This document shows positions 1-13,945 of a stretch of 64,000 nucleotides of DNA, one piece after another. The stretch is from Owenia fusiformis (lineage: Eukaryota; Annelida; Polychaeta; Sabellida; Oweniidae), in NCBI GenBank assembly GCA_903813345.2, contig CAIIXF020000002.1, positions 7,769,555-7,833,554 of the forward strand, written 5' to 3'. Position 1 is the stretch's first letter. Each line of letters starts with the position of its first letter. A program made the translations under genes and the position numbers. The notes below the pieces were generated by a model. That model worked only from the letters and a program-made list of their open reading frames with translations, had not been told where the DNA came from and made no database searches.

Positions 1-10
1 TTGAATTTAC

Positions 11-126
11 CTGCTCATATCATTAAGTGCAGGCCCATCTTCTAACATTTCTTTGAGATCCCTTTCAAAAGTATCATCATCTAACATGCCATTGTTGGCG
101 GGGACAGGTGCCTGGTTTGCCATCAT
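11..126 (-). CDS. ARFIP2: Arfaptin (ARFIP1/2-like), first coding exon, 5' partial gene
   Basis: Reading the minus strand, a TTTCAG acceptor at 133-131 opens an exon with two consecutive ATG codons at 126-121. It codes for 38 residues plus two bases and ends at a GTAAAT donor at positions 10-5, so the gene continues off the left edge. The peptide contains DTFERDLKEMLEDGPALND, which resembles the N-terminal segment of vertebrate arfaptin-2 (DGLEQDLQQVMVSGPNLNE type). Arfaptins are BAR-domain proteins that bind Arl1, Arf and Rac GTPases at the trans-Golgi; the BAR domain would lie outside this window. The identification is from this short segment, strengthened by the head-to-head TIMM10B neighbour, an arrangement known for human ARFIP2. 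I cannot separate ARFIP1 from ARFIP2. The first ATG was chosen because no upstream in-frame codon remains in the exon. Confidence 0.68.
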
Positions 127-1910
127 TAAACTGAAAATACAAAAAAACAAGGAATTAGCTTGGACTTAACTCTTTGAAGACTACAAGGGTGCTACATACT
201 GGTAAGAAATTAGCATGGAATTTACTCAGGGCTTGAGCTAAGGGCAGGTCTACTGGTTATTGTCAGGTTATTTTAAAAATGACCCAGTTGATTTTTCTAT
301 AGGTATAGGAAAATAACATGGCAACTGGTCTGGAATGAAATTTTGACGAATGATCTCAGGACCTTAGCTCAACCCCCCCTGCCCCCGAGGGGAACACTAG
401 TTGGACTTTATATAATTAAACTTATAGAAGTGGAACATATACACATACCAAGTGGAACACTAGTTTGAGGAACCAAGTTGTTCCACTTCATTCAAATTTT
501 ACTGTACTTTAGAATAATAAATATCCAGAAAATCGCTGAGACTCCCAATCATTCATTTCATTCATGTAAAATACCTTGATGGGTTATAATGACTCCCAAT
601 GGCCATATGAAAAGTACATCTAAGCCATTCGTCTGTTGTTATATGGATCGTAATCACATTTTGAATCAATAAAGCTGTGATTCAAAATAGTAAATATATC
701 ATTTGCTACAGGGTAATGTTCTAATTTGGAAGCAATTTCATGAAATTCATGGAATAAATCAAAAACGGTGATATCGCCAGCAATAAAACAAATGGGCGTT
801 GGTTTTGATGAGACTTGCACCCACTTGAGAATAAATCCTGCATATACTTGAAAAATGAGAAATTCAGAAATAGCATATTTTGAGCAATTTATGTCTTGGT
901 TGTGAATAATGAAAATTTTGCGTTCTCCTTGAGAAAAAAACTTGGAAAGAACACTAGAGTAACATCTGATATTATTGTCTTTCCATGGACCTGATATGAG
1001 ATTTCTTTTAATAAAAGGTTCGAAACAATACCCTGCCCTACTTTAACAAATTCTGTTTATTGCCCTAAAGGTAACCAGTTATTCCAAGTTCATCGCCAAG
1101 AGTGAAGTGGTTGCCATTGGCAATCAGGCATCTTTAAGTTCTAAACCCTGATTAACAATTATATTAGTGATACCCCCATGCCCAGTTTCAAAAAAAGTAA
1201 GGGAGAGGGGGTAGATCACACACTTGCAAACACAATACCACACAATAATTTCCTTCCTAAAAAGGGGGGGGGGGTAAGGTCTTGGATATAGGGTATATCC
1301 TGAGGGATATATTTATATCTCCCTGAGCGACCAAAATTCCCGGGAGCGGGATGAATATATTATATCTGCCCGCATTTGGCCTGGAGCGGGACATATATAA
1401 TATATCCTGCCCGTTCCTCAGATATGATATATATTCCTGGGTGATAAAACCTACTCAAGTATGAGATAATAAATATTATCATATCATTCCTCTCTAAAGC
1501 GTATTCCACAGCTCCCTTAATTTTGGAATTATAAAAGACGTATTGCCCGGCGTATTGCCCGCCCGGGAATTCTTAATCGTCCCGTTTCGTCCAGTACAGT
1601 TGTGACGTGCATCAAAATGGCAGACGGAAAAAGATTTAAAAGTCTGAATTCCGATGAAAAGAACGACATCTTGAGGGATGTGCATTCTAAAAACACCATT
1701 AAATCAACGGAATGACATCTAATGTCTTAGAACATTTTCAAGTGTTATGTCCACGGACGAAATAGACGTTAAATCTATCGATAAAATCGTTCTGGATGGA
1801 ATTTTAGAGGATTTTTTTGGGAACTGCGAACGAAGGATGGGGAATATTACAAGAGTGCCAGTCTGCAAAGTAAGCGAATGTCTAGCAATGATATAATAAA
1901 ACAAATATTT

Positions 1911-2044
1911 CATTCTATGTTCGGGCAATACCTGTTGCACTTTCAATGATTTTTGCAGCATGTATTTCCCTCGCCCTCCGGGCTGCGGGCAATACATGAT
2001 GCAAAAATCATTGAAAGATGAACAGGTATTGCCCTCCATAGAAT
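1911..2044. repeat. 134-bp hairpin repeat
   Basis: The arms are near-perfect inverted copies. CATTCTATG and TTTCAATGATTTTTGCA on the left pair with TGCAAAAATCATTGAAA and CATAGAATG on the right, with a short GC-rich loop. This is probably a small foldback transposon remnant. Confidence 0.65.
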
Positions 2045-3850
2045 GAAATATTTGCTTAGTATTACATGCATATGTATAACATGCATATTATATCATCAAT
2101 TGCCAGGTTACATGCTAAATCTATCCGGAAACTTAAACAATAACAGGACAAATCGTCCCTCTGAGTACATCAGAAATGACATTGAAATATTGAAAAGGGT
2201 AACAGAAGCTTAAGAATCTTATATCAAATGAGTCCAACTTAAAATCTCCCGCTATAATCTCATGATTTCAACAGGAATATGCAATGATGCCCAAATGTTA
2301 AGTAAACAAGCCATTAACATGAAATGAAAAAATGTCACCATCTTGAAAGCCAGTTGACAAGTATGGGAGTTAAATGTTAACAATTGAACAGGTCACCTAT
2401 GTTATGTTTTCAAAAAATATTAGTTTGTTAGCAGGCCCATAGCCAGGGGGGGGGGTTCAGTCAACCCCCCTGGCCGGCCAAAAATTATTTCAAAATCATG
2501 CAGTTTTTCACCAATATGAGCACTTTTCAAGTGAATTTGGCCAAACAAACAACTCCCTGGAATATTTCAAAAAGTGAACCCCCTTGGCAAATCCTAACTT
2601 CAGGCCTGGTTAGTAAGGTTAAAATATTAATACATGCTCAGTCCAATGAAAAGACACAAGAAATGGCTTGAACTGATCTGATGCAATCTAGTGCAAAAAA
2701 CCCCAAGAAACATCATACCGGTACCAATTCAATTAATTTCTCCTTAGCCTTAACTGTTAAGATCATGTTTTAGGTGAAACAGAAAGATGTGATGAGTATC
2801 AGAATAGGTGACCAAGATTGCTACTGAAGTAAAACAAGTCATGTCATGTTGAATTCAGATTAAAAATGTATTCTAAATGCAAGTTGATTTTGCAACAGGT
2901 GATTTTCACTCATTGTTTTTACTAAAATCATCTGTTGTTTTAAGGGACTTAACTGTTTTACCCATGAACATCAAAATTCTGAAAAATACATTTTTTTCAG
3001 TTTTTGCATGTTTTCCTCATACTTAATCAAAATTCTACATGACACATTGAAACGCAGTGTTATACTGACATGGCATATGATAAGCTGAGTTATGTTTTTA
3101 TCAGGAAAAAGCAATCATGATTTCAGATTTAATCTGTTGTCTAATTCCCCAGAAACTGGTAAAGCTAAAGTAGCCTTTTATCAATGAAATTTTCAATAAC
3201 TTTTCCTATGATTTCCCATTAGAGTTAAATAAAAATGCAACCCGGAAACAGCAGAATTTCAAAATTGATTCCTAACACCACTAAAAATTGTAAATGTCTG
3301 CAGCTTTTCAGTATTTTCCACATCAAACATTCAACCACCAATAAGGATCTTATAGAGTTATAGAGTTAATCTACAATGTTAACATTCATTGGTTTGCGGA
3401 TGACATGTACCGTTCCAGGGATACATTTAACCACTCATAAGAACAGGGGTTAATCAACTACATGTTAATATCCTTTGTTTCAGGGTAGAGCTGTACCTAA
3501 CCAGGGAAATGTAACATTCAACCACTCATAACAACAGGGGTTAATAAACTACATGTTAATATCAACTGCTTCAGGGTGGAGATGTACCTATCCTGGGTAT
3601 GTAAGGCGCTGGAGAACCAATCTTGGGATGTTGCAGATTCTTGACTGTTCATTTTAATCCTGCAACATTACAACATCAATTTACAACATCACATATCACA
3701 TAACAACATTGTATCATATTACAACATCGTATCACATAACAACAATAATATATATCATATCACATTATAACATTGTCTTAATAATATATATCACATTACA
3801 ACATTGTCTTATATTACAATAATATATATCACTTTGCAACATTGTATCAT

Positions 3851-3962
3851 ACAAGGCAGTAAGATGCAAAATGTCACCACCTGCCATTTGTTACAGATGC
3901 TGAACACCAACCACCAAACTCTTAGCACCAATCACCGTCCACAAAAAATTTGGAGACTTCCA
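3851..3962 (-). repeat. AACAAATGGCAGG interspersed element, minus orientation
   Basis: Reverse complement of the element that recurs in ATRX introns. It contains ATGCAAAATGTCACCACCTG and CCATTTGTTACAG, followed by paired CACCAA blocks and TTGGAGACT. It lies in the arfaptin intron, so it is in the sense direction of that gene. Confidence 0.7.
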
Positions 3963-5386
3963 AACTTGGTGTCTTCTGACTGCTGATTATACCCAACCTG
4001 CGTAGATACTGGCTTACCAGTTCGATTTTCAATCCAAGGTGGCATAATTAAAATTTGTAATAAAAGAACCTGATCCGCAAAAATACCTTTTGTTTGCTGT
4101 TAAGAGAACCACTGACTATACCCTAGGGTGGGACTAGGTATTGGAGTAGTAAGTCGGGTGCAAATATGGACAAGTTCAGTTACAGACTCTAAAATTCGAA
4201 GATCAAACCTATTTCCATTCTAAATAATCAGACGATTGTAAGCCTGGATTTTGTGTATGAGCCCTACTGTACCCTCATGAATAAAGTATATGTCAGTGAC
4301 AAGAAGAGAAAGTCACGGAGTTCGAACGATTCAAATTTTCATAAAATCTCCACGTGAGCCTATAATAGAATAAATATTAATACAGTCTGAATATGACTCA
4401 TCATCAAATGAAAATCTGCTTTATTTATGAAAATGAAGACCTACTTTAAGAAATTATTTCCTGCCGATGTAGTTGTAGTCGTATCAGGATATATTTCTGT
4501 ATAGATATGCTTAGTTTTCCTACTACTCATCAAACCAGTTGATTCTGTGCTATCCATATTTTATGTATCTAATGCATGCAAGTGCAAATTATTCATACAG
4601 TACAGCTGCGGACATGATTTCCACTACGTAGGCATATGTTTTACATAGATAGCATTATATAGATAGGGATTTCTGATTTCAATTATTGATTTTTTCATTT
4701 CATATTGTTTGTAGTGCAATTGTGAGTGGGAGATGAAGAATTTAAACCCCTGAATACAATTTCAGAAAATATCAGTATTTCTGGCATAATATGTGACAAT
4801 TTAAAAAATGTTGTACAAATAAACCAAATGAAAAAAGATGTTCATACAATTTTCAATTCCCTAACAACATTATATCAGTATTTTTCAAACTGTAAAACCT
4901 ACTGACAAGAAGGTTTGTATCAAAGCCATTTGATGTCTGAGAAAAAATAATATATCTTTTTCTTATTCTTGTTCATTTTGCTTATTTTAAGGTCAGAGTT
5001 AAAGGAACTATGCCTTTAAGGTCCTACAAAATTGCAATTGAAAATATTTATTCATTTTTTCAGTTAATAAGGTTAAAATGACACGAGGATTATGCATGAA
5101 TTTATTTGCCAGGTATAATTGTTCGTATTCCAATATAATAGATATATCGCGATATGGATTTTCTAATCACATGCTCTTAACAGCTGCTTTAGAGGTCAAG
5201 CTAATCTATCATATTCATACATTTAACTCTTTTCCAACTTAACATTCTAATCTATCATATTTTCTAAAACTAAAATAAGAGTATTGGTGTCTTATTAGAT
5301 TTTCTGACAATGGGGTTAAATAGAAGAAAACAAGACAGAATTAATAGAAATTCAAGTTTTAATGTTGAAAATTCTAATTCTAAATA

Positions 5387-6021
5387 CACGCCCGGTGATC
5401 GTAGAATTGGGACGGAGGGGGGGAGCAGGCAATTTCTGGTAGAAATTTCAACAAATCTGGAAGATTTATTTTTTAAAGAAGAAGTTTACTATTGAATTGC
5501 TAAATAAATAGGCTCACGGTATTGTAAAATATGTTAGGTATTCTAGGATTTTTTTTCAACCGATACTCTTTTAGGGTATAAGATCTATTAAAAAAGGAGC
5601 AACGCACCAACGTGCAGAAGTAGCCCCCCTCCGTCCCAAAATTATTTTCGATTATTTTTTATTTCACCTATGGAAACTTATTTTACAAAGTCAGCAATAA
5701 CATTAATTTTGTGACGATAATGTCACTTACAAGTATTTATTACAGGTCATGTACACCATTGTTGCTTCATTTATAGCAACAACATTGACTTTTGCACGTT
5801 GGTGCGTTGCGCCTTTTTTAATAGATCTCATATCTTAGATGCCTATCGTTTCAGAAAAAATCCCAGAAGACCTAACATATTTTACCATACCGTGCGCCTA
5901 TCAATTCAGCAATTCAATAGTAAACTTTTTCTTGAAAAAATAAATCTCTCAGATTTCTTGAATTTTCTTGCAGAAATTGCCTGCTCCCCCCTCCGTCCCA
6001 TTTTCACGATCACCGGGCGTG
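5387..6021. mobile_element. 635-bp foldback transposon with long terminal inverted repeats
   Basis: The left arm begins CACGCCCGGTGATCGT and the right arm ends ACGATCACCGGGCGTG. The arms stay alignable for more than 200 bp each, including AGCAACGCACCAACGTGCA, around a loop at about 5,625-5,785. AAATA occurs immediately outside both ends and may be a 5-bp target-site duplication. No transposase is present. Confidence 0.8.
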
Positions 6022-7301
6022 AAATATTTCAAACCAACAGAAGATTTAAGAATGTGTAGATGTAAGTGAAGCACCCCCAAAATTTTCAGAAATGCTTAAA
6101 ATAAGTGAATTTACCATGTGCTTATAAAAATTGGCATATTGCAATGATGGTATACATTAAAGATGAAACATATAATTCTAAATTATAACGATTCAGTTTT
6201 AGTAAAATCAATATCTGTATTAATTAACTTTGAGCTCAAATTAAAAATGGTCACTTTGTAAATACAAAATGCATTAGATTGAAATTGATTTATTAAAATT
6301 GAGTATCATATGCATATTCAATTTCAACTTGATATGGTTATTGAAACTCTGTCAATATTTGATTGTCAACATTATCTCGGGTCATGGGGTAATATATGAA
6401 ATGCCACATGCCTTGTATCTAAGATACAGAAAATAATTAGGTAAAGTTTATGCATCTATATACCTAGTTATGGCAGACAAGGCAACTGCCTCTTCAAAAT
6501 ATGACAACAAACAACATTTTTCAGACTGAAAATAGAAATTTTGTGATACACTTATATACAATATCTACTTTTGTCTCACCCTATTTCAATTTGCCTCACC
6601 AAGGCAAGTGGCTAAGTGCATGATCTGCAAAATTGACACAATTGAACATTTACCAATAAAAAAAAAGATCAGTTCCATTTTTGGACATCATATGAATTCA
6701 CACTACTATACCCCCATACTGTATCCTGTATTCATTTAAAAGAAGTACAGGCTACAGGGAAGTTGCAAATGGAGGACGTTTGTTTATTTCCATAGTTCTT
6801 AATGTATACTAGATTTTACACATATTCTAAGTGTTCTACTATACATTGTATAGATTCATCGAGCAGTTTGCAACGTATTATTACCAGAAAAGCCCAATGG
6901 ACAAAGATAAAGAATACCCGCTCCATTTGCAACATAACCGTACCCTTATCATTTTTAAATGTGGTCACGTGGTAGGGTAGTGTGGAATTAAGTTCGAAAA
7001 GATATCAATTCCTGCTTACGAGGTCACAACGATGAGAGAAAGCTATAAAAATTCCAACTTTCATTGCTAAATGTATCAGGAGCCTCTGACTATTCACTAA
7101 TCGCCATTCGCCAGTCAATCCATAGCACAGAACAGAGAAGGAATGGCTGTTGGCTATTTGTATTCAATGTTACATTAAACACTCGTTTATTCCCTTTTTA
7201 TTGTCTATTGAGGTGATTTATCCAAAATCCACTTCATTATCATCAAAATAAGAGAAGAACGTCCTCATCAAACCAATCATGAATCTAACTACAGTATTCA
7301 A

Positions 7302-7398
7302 CGAGGTGCTTACATGCAAAATATCACCACCTGCCATTTGTTCAAAATACGGACCGCCAAACAACAACCACCAGACTATGTCTACAAAAATGGAGACG
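7302..7398 (-). repeat. AACAAATGGCAGG interspersed element, minus orientation
   Basis: A second reverse copy, with ATGCAAAATATCACCACCTG and CCATTTGTTCAAAA followed by CACCAGAC and AAAATGGAGAC. It is diverged from the first copy by scattered substitutions. Confidence 0.65.
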
Positions 7399-7908
7399 AT
7401 GACAATATGTCAACACTTCTGATGGTGACATTGACACCATCCAGAACTGTGCAGAGACGAGTAAACCCATCTATACGGATGATGCTTACATTTCTACAAC
7501 TCATGCCTACAAGTGAACTAACACTCCCATTCACCTTCAAACTCCTATCCAAATAAGATTATTTAGATTATATAGGCATTGAAACAGCAAAATCATTTCT
7601 GTTACACAGAAAGCAGTGTGTTTATCCATACAGATTCAAGTTAATTGATGTATCGAGGCAATACTTATCATTCATGAGCATCGATTCTAGAAAGATATTT
7701 CTGTAGACCTATTACAATGTCACAAAGAACTCTATCCGAGAGAATAATTACTAAGTGAGGTATCCTTGACAATCTAAGCAAGTTGAAATTACAAAGAGGT
7801 CATTAACCAGAGGCTGGGAATGTAAGGAGGTAATTACCCAGGAAGCCTAGAAAATATAGGGAGCCTGGTAATTATAATTTTAAAAAGGCATTATCCGGGT
7901 ATGATCTG

Positions 7909-8379
7909 TAGTGTTGTCGCGATGTGCCATAATCGTACATCGATGCATCGGCAATTTTCAGTAGTAAACATCGATGCACATCGCGATGTACATCGAGAAA
8001 AAGTCCGAGAAAAATGCACTGAAATACCGAACGCTAATGCACTAAAATACCGAACAGAACAAATTAATAAGAGTACGCTAGTACATCCGGGAACTTCTAG
8101 TAACGGTGAAATGAAAGTAAAGTAAATTGTTTTAGATTAATGGTTCATTTCGACTAACTAAAACAGTTTAAAAGCGAAAGAATATCAGAAAATATCAGAA
8201 AATGAAATAAGACATGAGAAAGGTAAGCGATTTGGGTCAAAATAAGATAAGAAAGGGTGATTTTTAGCAAATGAAATTTTTTAAAAAAACATCGATGTTT
8301 TGTTTCAGACATCGATGCATCGCCAGAATCAGCTTTGGCGATGTACATCGCGATGTATCGATTAATCGCGACAACACTA
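7909..8379. mobile_element. Non-autonomous hAT-type MITE with 8-bp target-site duplication
   Basis: It starts TAGTGTTGTCGCGAT and ends ATCGCGACAACACTA, a perfect 15-bp terminal inverted repeat. It is flanked on both sides by ATGATCTG (7,901-7,908 and 8,380-8,387). An 8-bp duplication is diagnostic of the hAT superfamily. Subterminal ACATCGATGCATCG motifs repeat in both orientations. There is no transposase frame. Confidence 0.92.
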
Positions 8380-8869
8380 ATGATCTGAAACTAGAGAGGC
8401 TGTACATGTAATAACATGTACAAGATAATTACCCAGTATCCATTGAAATACATTTAGACTGGAAAGTGGGGAGGTAATTACCCAGGTATCTTTTGAACCC
8501 CCAAAGGTGGAAATGTAAGGAGGTAATTACCCAGGTATCTTTGGAAAGCAAGGGAGGCTGTAAATACTGATGGGCGATACATCATCACCAAAAACCTTTT
8601 GATATAGCGAAATACAACTTAGATACAATACTCTTAGAAACCAAGGTATATAGTTTCGGAAATACACAAGGTACATGGTTAAATATCCTCTTTGAAACTC
8701 AGGCTTATGTGAAATTAAAGCTAATCATGAGGAATGAGGGAAAATATTTGAAACATAAGGTACTGGGGCAAATCCTTTAAATATATGCTTTATCCTTTGG
8801 GATTGGAATAACCCTCTTTTAGCTTTCAAGACCCCTGATTCACAATTTTACTTTATCAAGGTCATTTGG

Positions 8870-9041
8870 AAATGGTATTCCTTTGATATTGAGGCACTTG
8901 GGAAATGATCTCCCTTTGATATTGAGGTACATGGGAAATGATCTCCCTTTGATAATGAGTCCATGGGAAATGGTCTCCCTTCGATACCAAGGCATTTGGA
9001 CTCCCTTTCATACCGAGGTACATGAGAAATGGCCTCCCTTG
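8870..9041. repeat. Minisatellite with unit near TTGATATTGAGGTACATGGG
   Basis: Four to five degenerate units of roughly 35-46 bp repeat TTGATAnTGAG, then CATGGGAAATG and TCTCCCT. Related AGGTAATTACCCAGG repeats lie just upstream at 7,820-8,560. Confidence 0.6.
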
Positions 9042-11289
9042 TGATAAACCTACACTAATAGATAATCAATATCTATGAAATATCTAAAGAAACAAGAATT
9101 TGCTACAACATTGATAAATGGACCGCAAGAAGCAACCAGTCGAGTATAATTAATACATCACTGATATATGGTCCCCCATGACTGCGTGAATCTATTCAAT
9201 AAAACCGCTAAAATCTTTTTTGATTAATTTATCATTTTAACATGCAGAACAGCCTCTCATTAATAAAATCTCTCTGATAAATCTTGATTTTCTGACAGAG
9301 TCACAAAAATTATGTTTATTTGACATCACGAAAATAAATGTAGCCGTTATTTCCAGTGAACATTTGTACCTTCTGGAAGAACAATTTTCCGCTTTCAAAT
9401 ATCTTGCACTATTCATCTGATAATTTGAGGCTAGTCTAGCAATGATTACTACTCCAGTAAAATTCTGTCAAATTTGAATGCCACTAGAATTTTCTAGAAG
9501 TGTTTATATAAGCAGATGTTCACATTTCTTAATATGTAAGTCAATCTGGATTGAGACAAAGTGTTCACATCAAAAGGTGTTCCGATTAGAGAGGTGTTTG
9601 TATATACAGGATCTACTGCACAACATAGAGTTTTCCTTTAACCTCTTCGAATCCCAGGTTCTAAAATCGATCATCCTCCGATCACAGGGATTCAAAATCC
9701 AGAATATATTCTTTCTTTTTACCCCCTGCGATAAGCAGTTAGCATTTCCCCGATTATGAACCCGCAATCTGATTGGCTGTCGCAACACTGCGACAGAAAT
9801 TATGTATAAGTCATTGGGCATAATTAGATCATGTGATTCAATTTAATCGGGTGCTTCCAAATTGGTTATAGCAGGGGGAAGGAGATACGGATTCTGGATA
9901 CCTGCTTAGGAGGATGAAAATCAATTAAAACCAGACTTTTTCATTTTTGCCAACTTTTGATACAACAGGTGATGCTCATTTTCGTAAAATTAGATGACAG
10001 AGATCATTTCCACACATTTTAAAAAAAATTTTGTATAAATTGGATGAAAATTGCTCAAATAAGAGCAATTTTAGTGAAAAATTTTGTGACAGATTATCTC
10101 GTCACTTTGGGTTTCACGGTCATTTCTGAGGTGATGGGAAATCTCGTCACTCTGGATAATCAAGAGGTTAAAAAGAGAAATCAAATTATTGGAAGGGACA
10201 TTCTGATGAAAAAAACAGTTTTAACATGATGTTCATCTTTAATTTCCAAGATAAGTCAGAGCAACTGAATCAATGTAAATCAAGACACATGATACGTAAA
10301 AAGATAATGAATATTCTTTTCAAGAAAGCCTCCCATCGGGACATGGTTTAACACATTTACTTTTGTGATTGCTATCTCAGATTAAAAATCTGACAGATCA
10401 GTTCAATAGTAATCAAATAATATCAACATGTCAGAAAAAGTTCACTTGAAGCTGCTATCGTAAGAAACCTAAGAAATGTCAAGGAAACCTCTTATCTGTG
10501 CATCCTTATTCCTTAATGAGAATTTTCTATTGACCTATGCTTTGTACTAGACTCAAATCCACAGACGTACCTCCTCTATGAAGCCAAAAGTCTTCAGCAA
10601 GTTTCTATACTATATGACTAAATATAATCCCTTAATCTAGCCTATTAACCAATCAGAATAGATTTATCAAAATTCAGCTGAATCAGTACTGCAGTCAAAA
10701 AATATTTACCTTCATAAGAAGCTGGCATTTATTTCATATTCAAATTCCCATGACAGTTCCTTCCTGGAGCATCTTATCAGTATTAAAACAGTTAAAATTG
10801 TCTGTCGTAGTCAGAGGTAGAAATTACTACTAGCCTCTGGCTCAGGGTAGAGTAGAAGGGAGAATAAGTGGCCTTACCTCTGGAATGTTATGACTTTAGC
10901 AGCCTAAATCTCTTGCCAAAAATATCATATAAACACAACTGAAAACTGTCAAAGTGTCAATGCTACTGTCAGTTTATATAGTAGTTACAGGCATGAGTGA
11001 CACACTTTGTCCAAATAATCCAATGAGGCTTTTTCTTTACCCAAATCACTCTAGTGAACTTTTATTCCACTTGAAATTCCTTATGATACCCAGTATTGAT
11101 ATTCCATTGTTCTAGCATATGGGTGGACCCAAATCTCCACTAATTTGATCACTTTACCTTGTTAAGATTGTATCCCCATATGTCAGATTGACTGCTGCTT
11201 GCCCTTCTGTTTTGAGTAATAGCCGATGTAACTTGGAAGTTAACACTAATAGAATGATGAATTATATTACGCTATAGTAATTCAATGGA

Positions 11290-11493
11290 TACAGTAAAAC
11301 CTGTTAAGTGGAACACCTCTGTAATTGGAACACCTCTGTAAGTGAAACACCTTTTGAAGTGGAATGCTTTTCAAAGTCACGCAATCTATTGACTTATTGT
11401 TAAATAAACCTCTGCAGGTAGAACACCTCCAAAGTAGAATTATTTTTAGAGGTATCAAAAGCATTCTACTTAGCTTACACAGGTTTCACTGTA
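11290..11493. mobile_element. MITE with TACAGTAAAACCTG terminal inverted repeats
   Basis: The left end is TACAGTAAAACCTG and the right end CAGGTTTCACTGTA. The interior is a run of degenerate GTGGAACACCTCT repeats. A second element with the same ends occupies 31,555-31,721, and partial copies occur near 400-500, 9,530-9,620 and 49,700. Confidence 0.7.
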
Positions 11494-12375
11494 TATGCAC
11501 TTAAAGGAGTAGTCCACCCCAACTTCAACTCCCATGTAAGTAACTATAAGATGCAGCCATTTTCACCAATTCCACTAAGCTCTGATTCTCGTTACTCTAC
11601 TCATTTTCGATATAGGCCTAGCACCACCAACCACTCACTTATATTAGTTACCACAAAATATTACATATCTGGGCTCTAATTTTTTCAATTTAAAGGGCTG
11701 AACTTGTTAATATACATAATGATAAAAATTTGTGAATAACTCTGATACTTGGTCTTATTTGAGTTGAGTATTCCTTTAAGTTTCCAACTGTGTCTGATCT
11801 CCAATCAATATATTTCCAATATTCTTGATTACATAGCTACCTTATAAATATTTACTCAGTGTTCAACCTTTCGATCAGTACAATATGATACACACTGAAC
11901 ATTTATAAATTCCTATATAATATTTGTGATGATGATATAAATTTTTGCATCACTATTCCTTGTTTAGGTCAGAGCCTAGCATCAGAGCCAGCTTTTGCCA
12001 AGGGGGGATTACTTTTTGTAATCCCAGGGGATTGTTCACTTTTTTCAATTTTGGTCCAAGAACTGTCAAAATCGCTTAAAAACTGGTGAAAGACATGAAA
12101 TTGAGAGAAGAATACTTAGATCCATGAAGAACAGTTAAAACACCTTTTCAAGTGCCATTACCCATTAACCTAATATTAAATAAACAGGTGGAGCACCTCA
12201 AAGATGGAACATAATTTGAAATACCAGAGTGATAAGGAAGTGTTCATATGGATACTGGATAGGTACCCAGATTAGAGAGCTGTTCAGAATCAGATATACA
12301 CAGGTTCTACTACTTACAAGAATACAATGAATCACAGTTATTGATTGATCTATTATTTGTCTGAATAACTAACTA

Positions 12376-12537
12376 CAGCTTCACCCACCTGAGATTTTGA
12401 AAATATGATTGCACTCACCTGAAAATCCATTTGCACCCACTTGAAAATGAAAAATTGGCATATTTCGACCAATTTTGGTCGGAATTGTGAAAATGAGAAT
12501 TTTGCACCCACCTGAGAAAAATCTTGGGGAGATAACT
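12376..12537. mobile_element. CAGTGATCTCC MITE, diverged copy
   Basis: It shares CACCCACCTGAGATTTTGAA, CATTTGCACCCACTTGAAAA, CCAATTTTGGTC and TTTTGCACCCACCTGAG with the complete copy at 25,803. The left terminus has been lost. A more diverged relative lies at about 813-960. Confidence 0.65.
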
Positions 12538-13945
12538 ATATATGTACCTAGAAGGGGACGTGGCATTTTTCTTTTGAGATTTATACATTTGTTCTGTACA
12601 ATTCTCTATTTCCCACAGGATTTTCTAATTGAGCCATTAATCTCCTCAAAATTAATCCCTATCCAGTATGCAACATTCAAACAGAGGTTTATTGCAAATT
12701 AATCAGCAATCCCGAAATGTACAAAAATGAAATTTCAGAATCAGAATACATGGTACATGAGGATATTTATTAAGGGTCAGTTCTGATATTCTAATTAGTA
12801 TGAGTGTGACCTTAAAGGCACATTTTAACATACAGCCATGGTTCAAAATTTTTTTTTTCAGCCTTTAGAATAGATTTATTTCATGGTTTACACCTTCTCT
12901 GATGATTCTATTTTCGGACTATGCATGAAAATGAAAATGGCGCTTTTTTAGACTCATAAAAATTACCCTTTGTATTCGTTGGATTTCGCTTCTAAAAAGA
13001 GATCTTCATTTGTAATGGTTTGTTACAAGACTTTGCACGCAGGATACAATAAAGTGTATATGAGCATTTGTCCAGATAAATGGCTGTTTCAGTTTACAAA
13101 AGTGACAGATGGATGGAACAGTGAGCGATTTTATAACCATATGACACCCGATTTCCTGACCTGACTTCGTCGGTAGAAATTGAAATATAAGAGTTACCTG
13201 AAGATTAGGAGTCTTACTTATCCTCTAGATGTTAGAACACACATTTCAATGAAACCCTATCACCTTTGTTGCGTCAACCATAGAGCATTTAGCACAATAT
13301 CCAAGAGGTAAAATATGGACCGTAAAAATGAATAATTTCCTTGTAAGTTCCGGAAGTTTCACACGTTCAAAACAATTAATTACCGAACATTTGTGGAAAT
13401 TAAATGTTTGTTCGTTGATTTTATAATTTACACGCGTGTGTATTCTTCTATACTTTGGTCTAAATTATAAAGCATCACAAAGAGGTCCTACTGTATAAAT
13501 AGACTAATGCAGCAGATGAAACATTCATACTTTCTGCGCAGCATTTCATTAAGACCTGTTAAGACTTGTCTGCAAACGACGCAAAACATTCTTTCCTAAT
13601 ATTCTAATTATTTTCATATCAGACATGGTTGGATGACATGTCACAAAATTAAAGTTCAAGGTCAATACATTATTTTGTGAAAAGGGGCAATGGCTTCCCA
13701 GAAGTAAACACGGACCTCTGCCAGATAAGCTCCTCTGTTTCTAGGCTCAATAAATATACTCAAGGACAAGACACGCCATCTTCGGAAAATTTATTTTTCC
13801 TTGATTTTGGAGTCAGTTTATCAATAAATATCACATGCCATACCTCAAACGATGCGCACTGTTGTTAGCTTCAACTCCAATCACTAAAGCCAAACATCCA
13901 AGGAAGCGTCTGTTGATAAAAGCATAAAATAAGCGAGCGTATATT

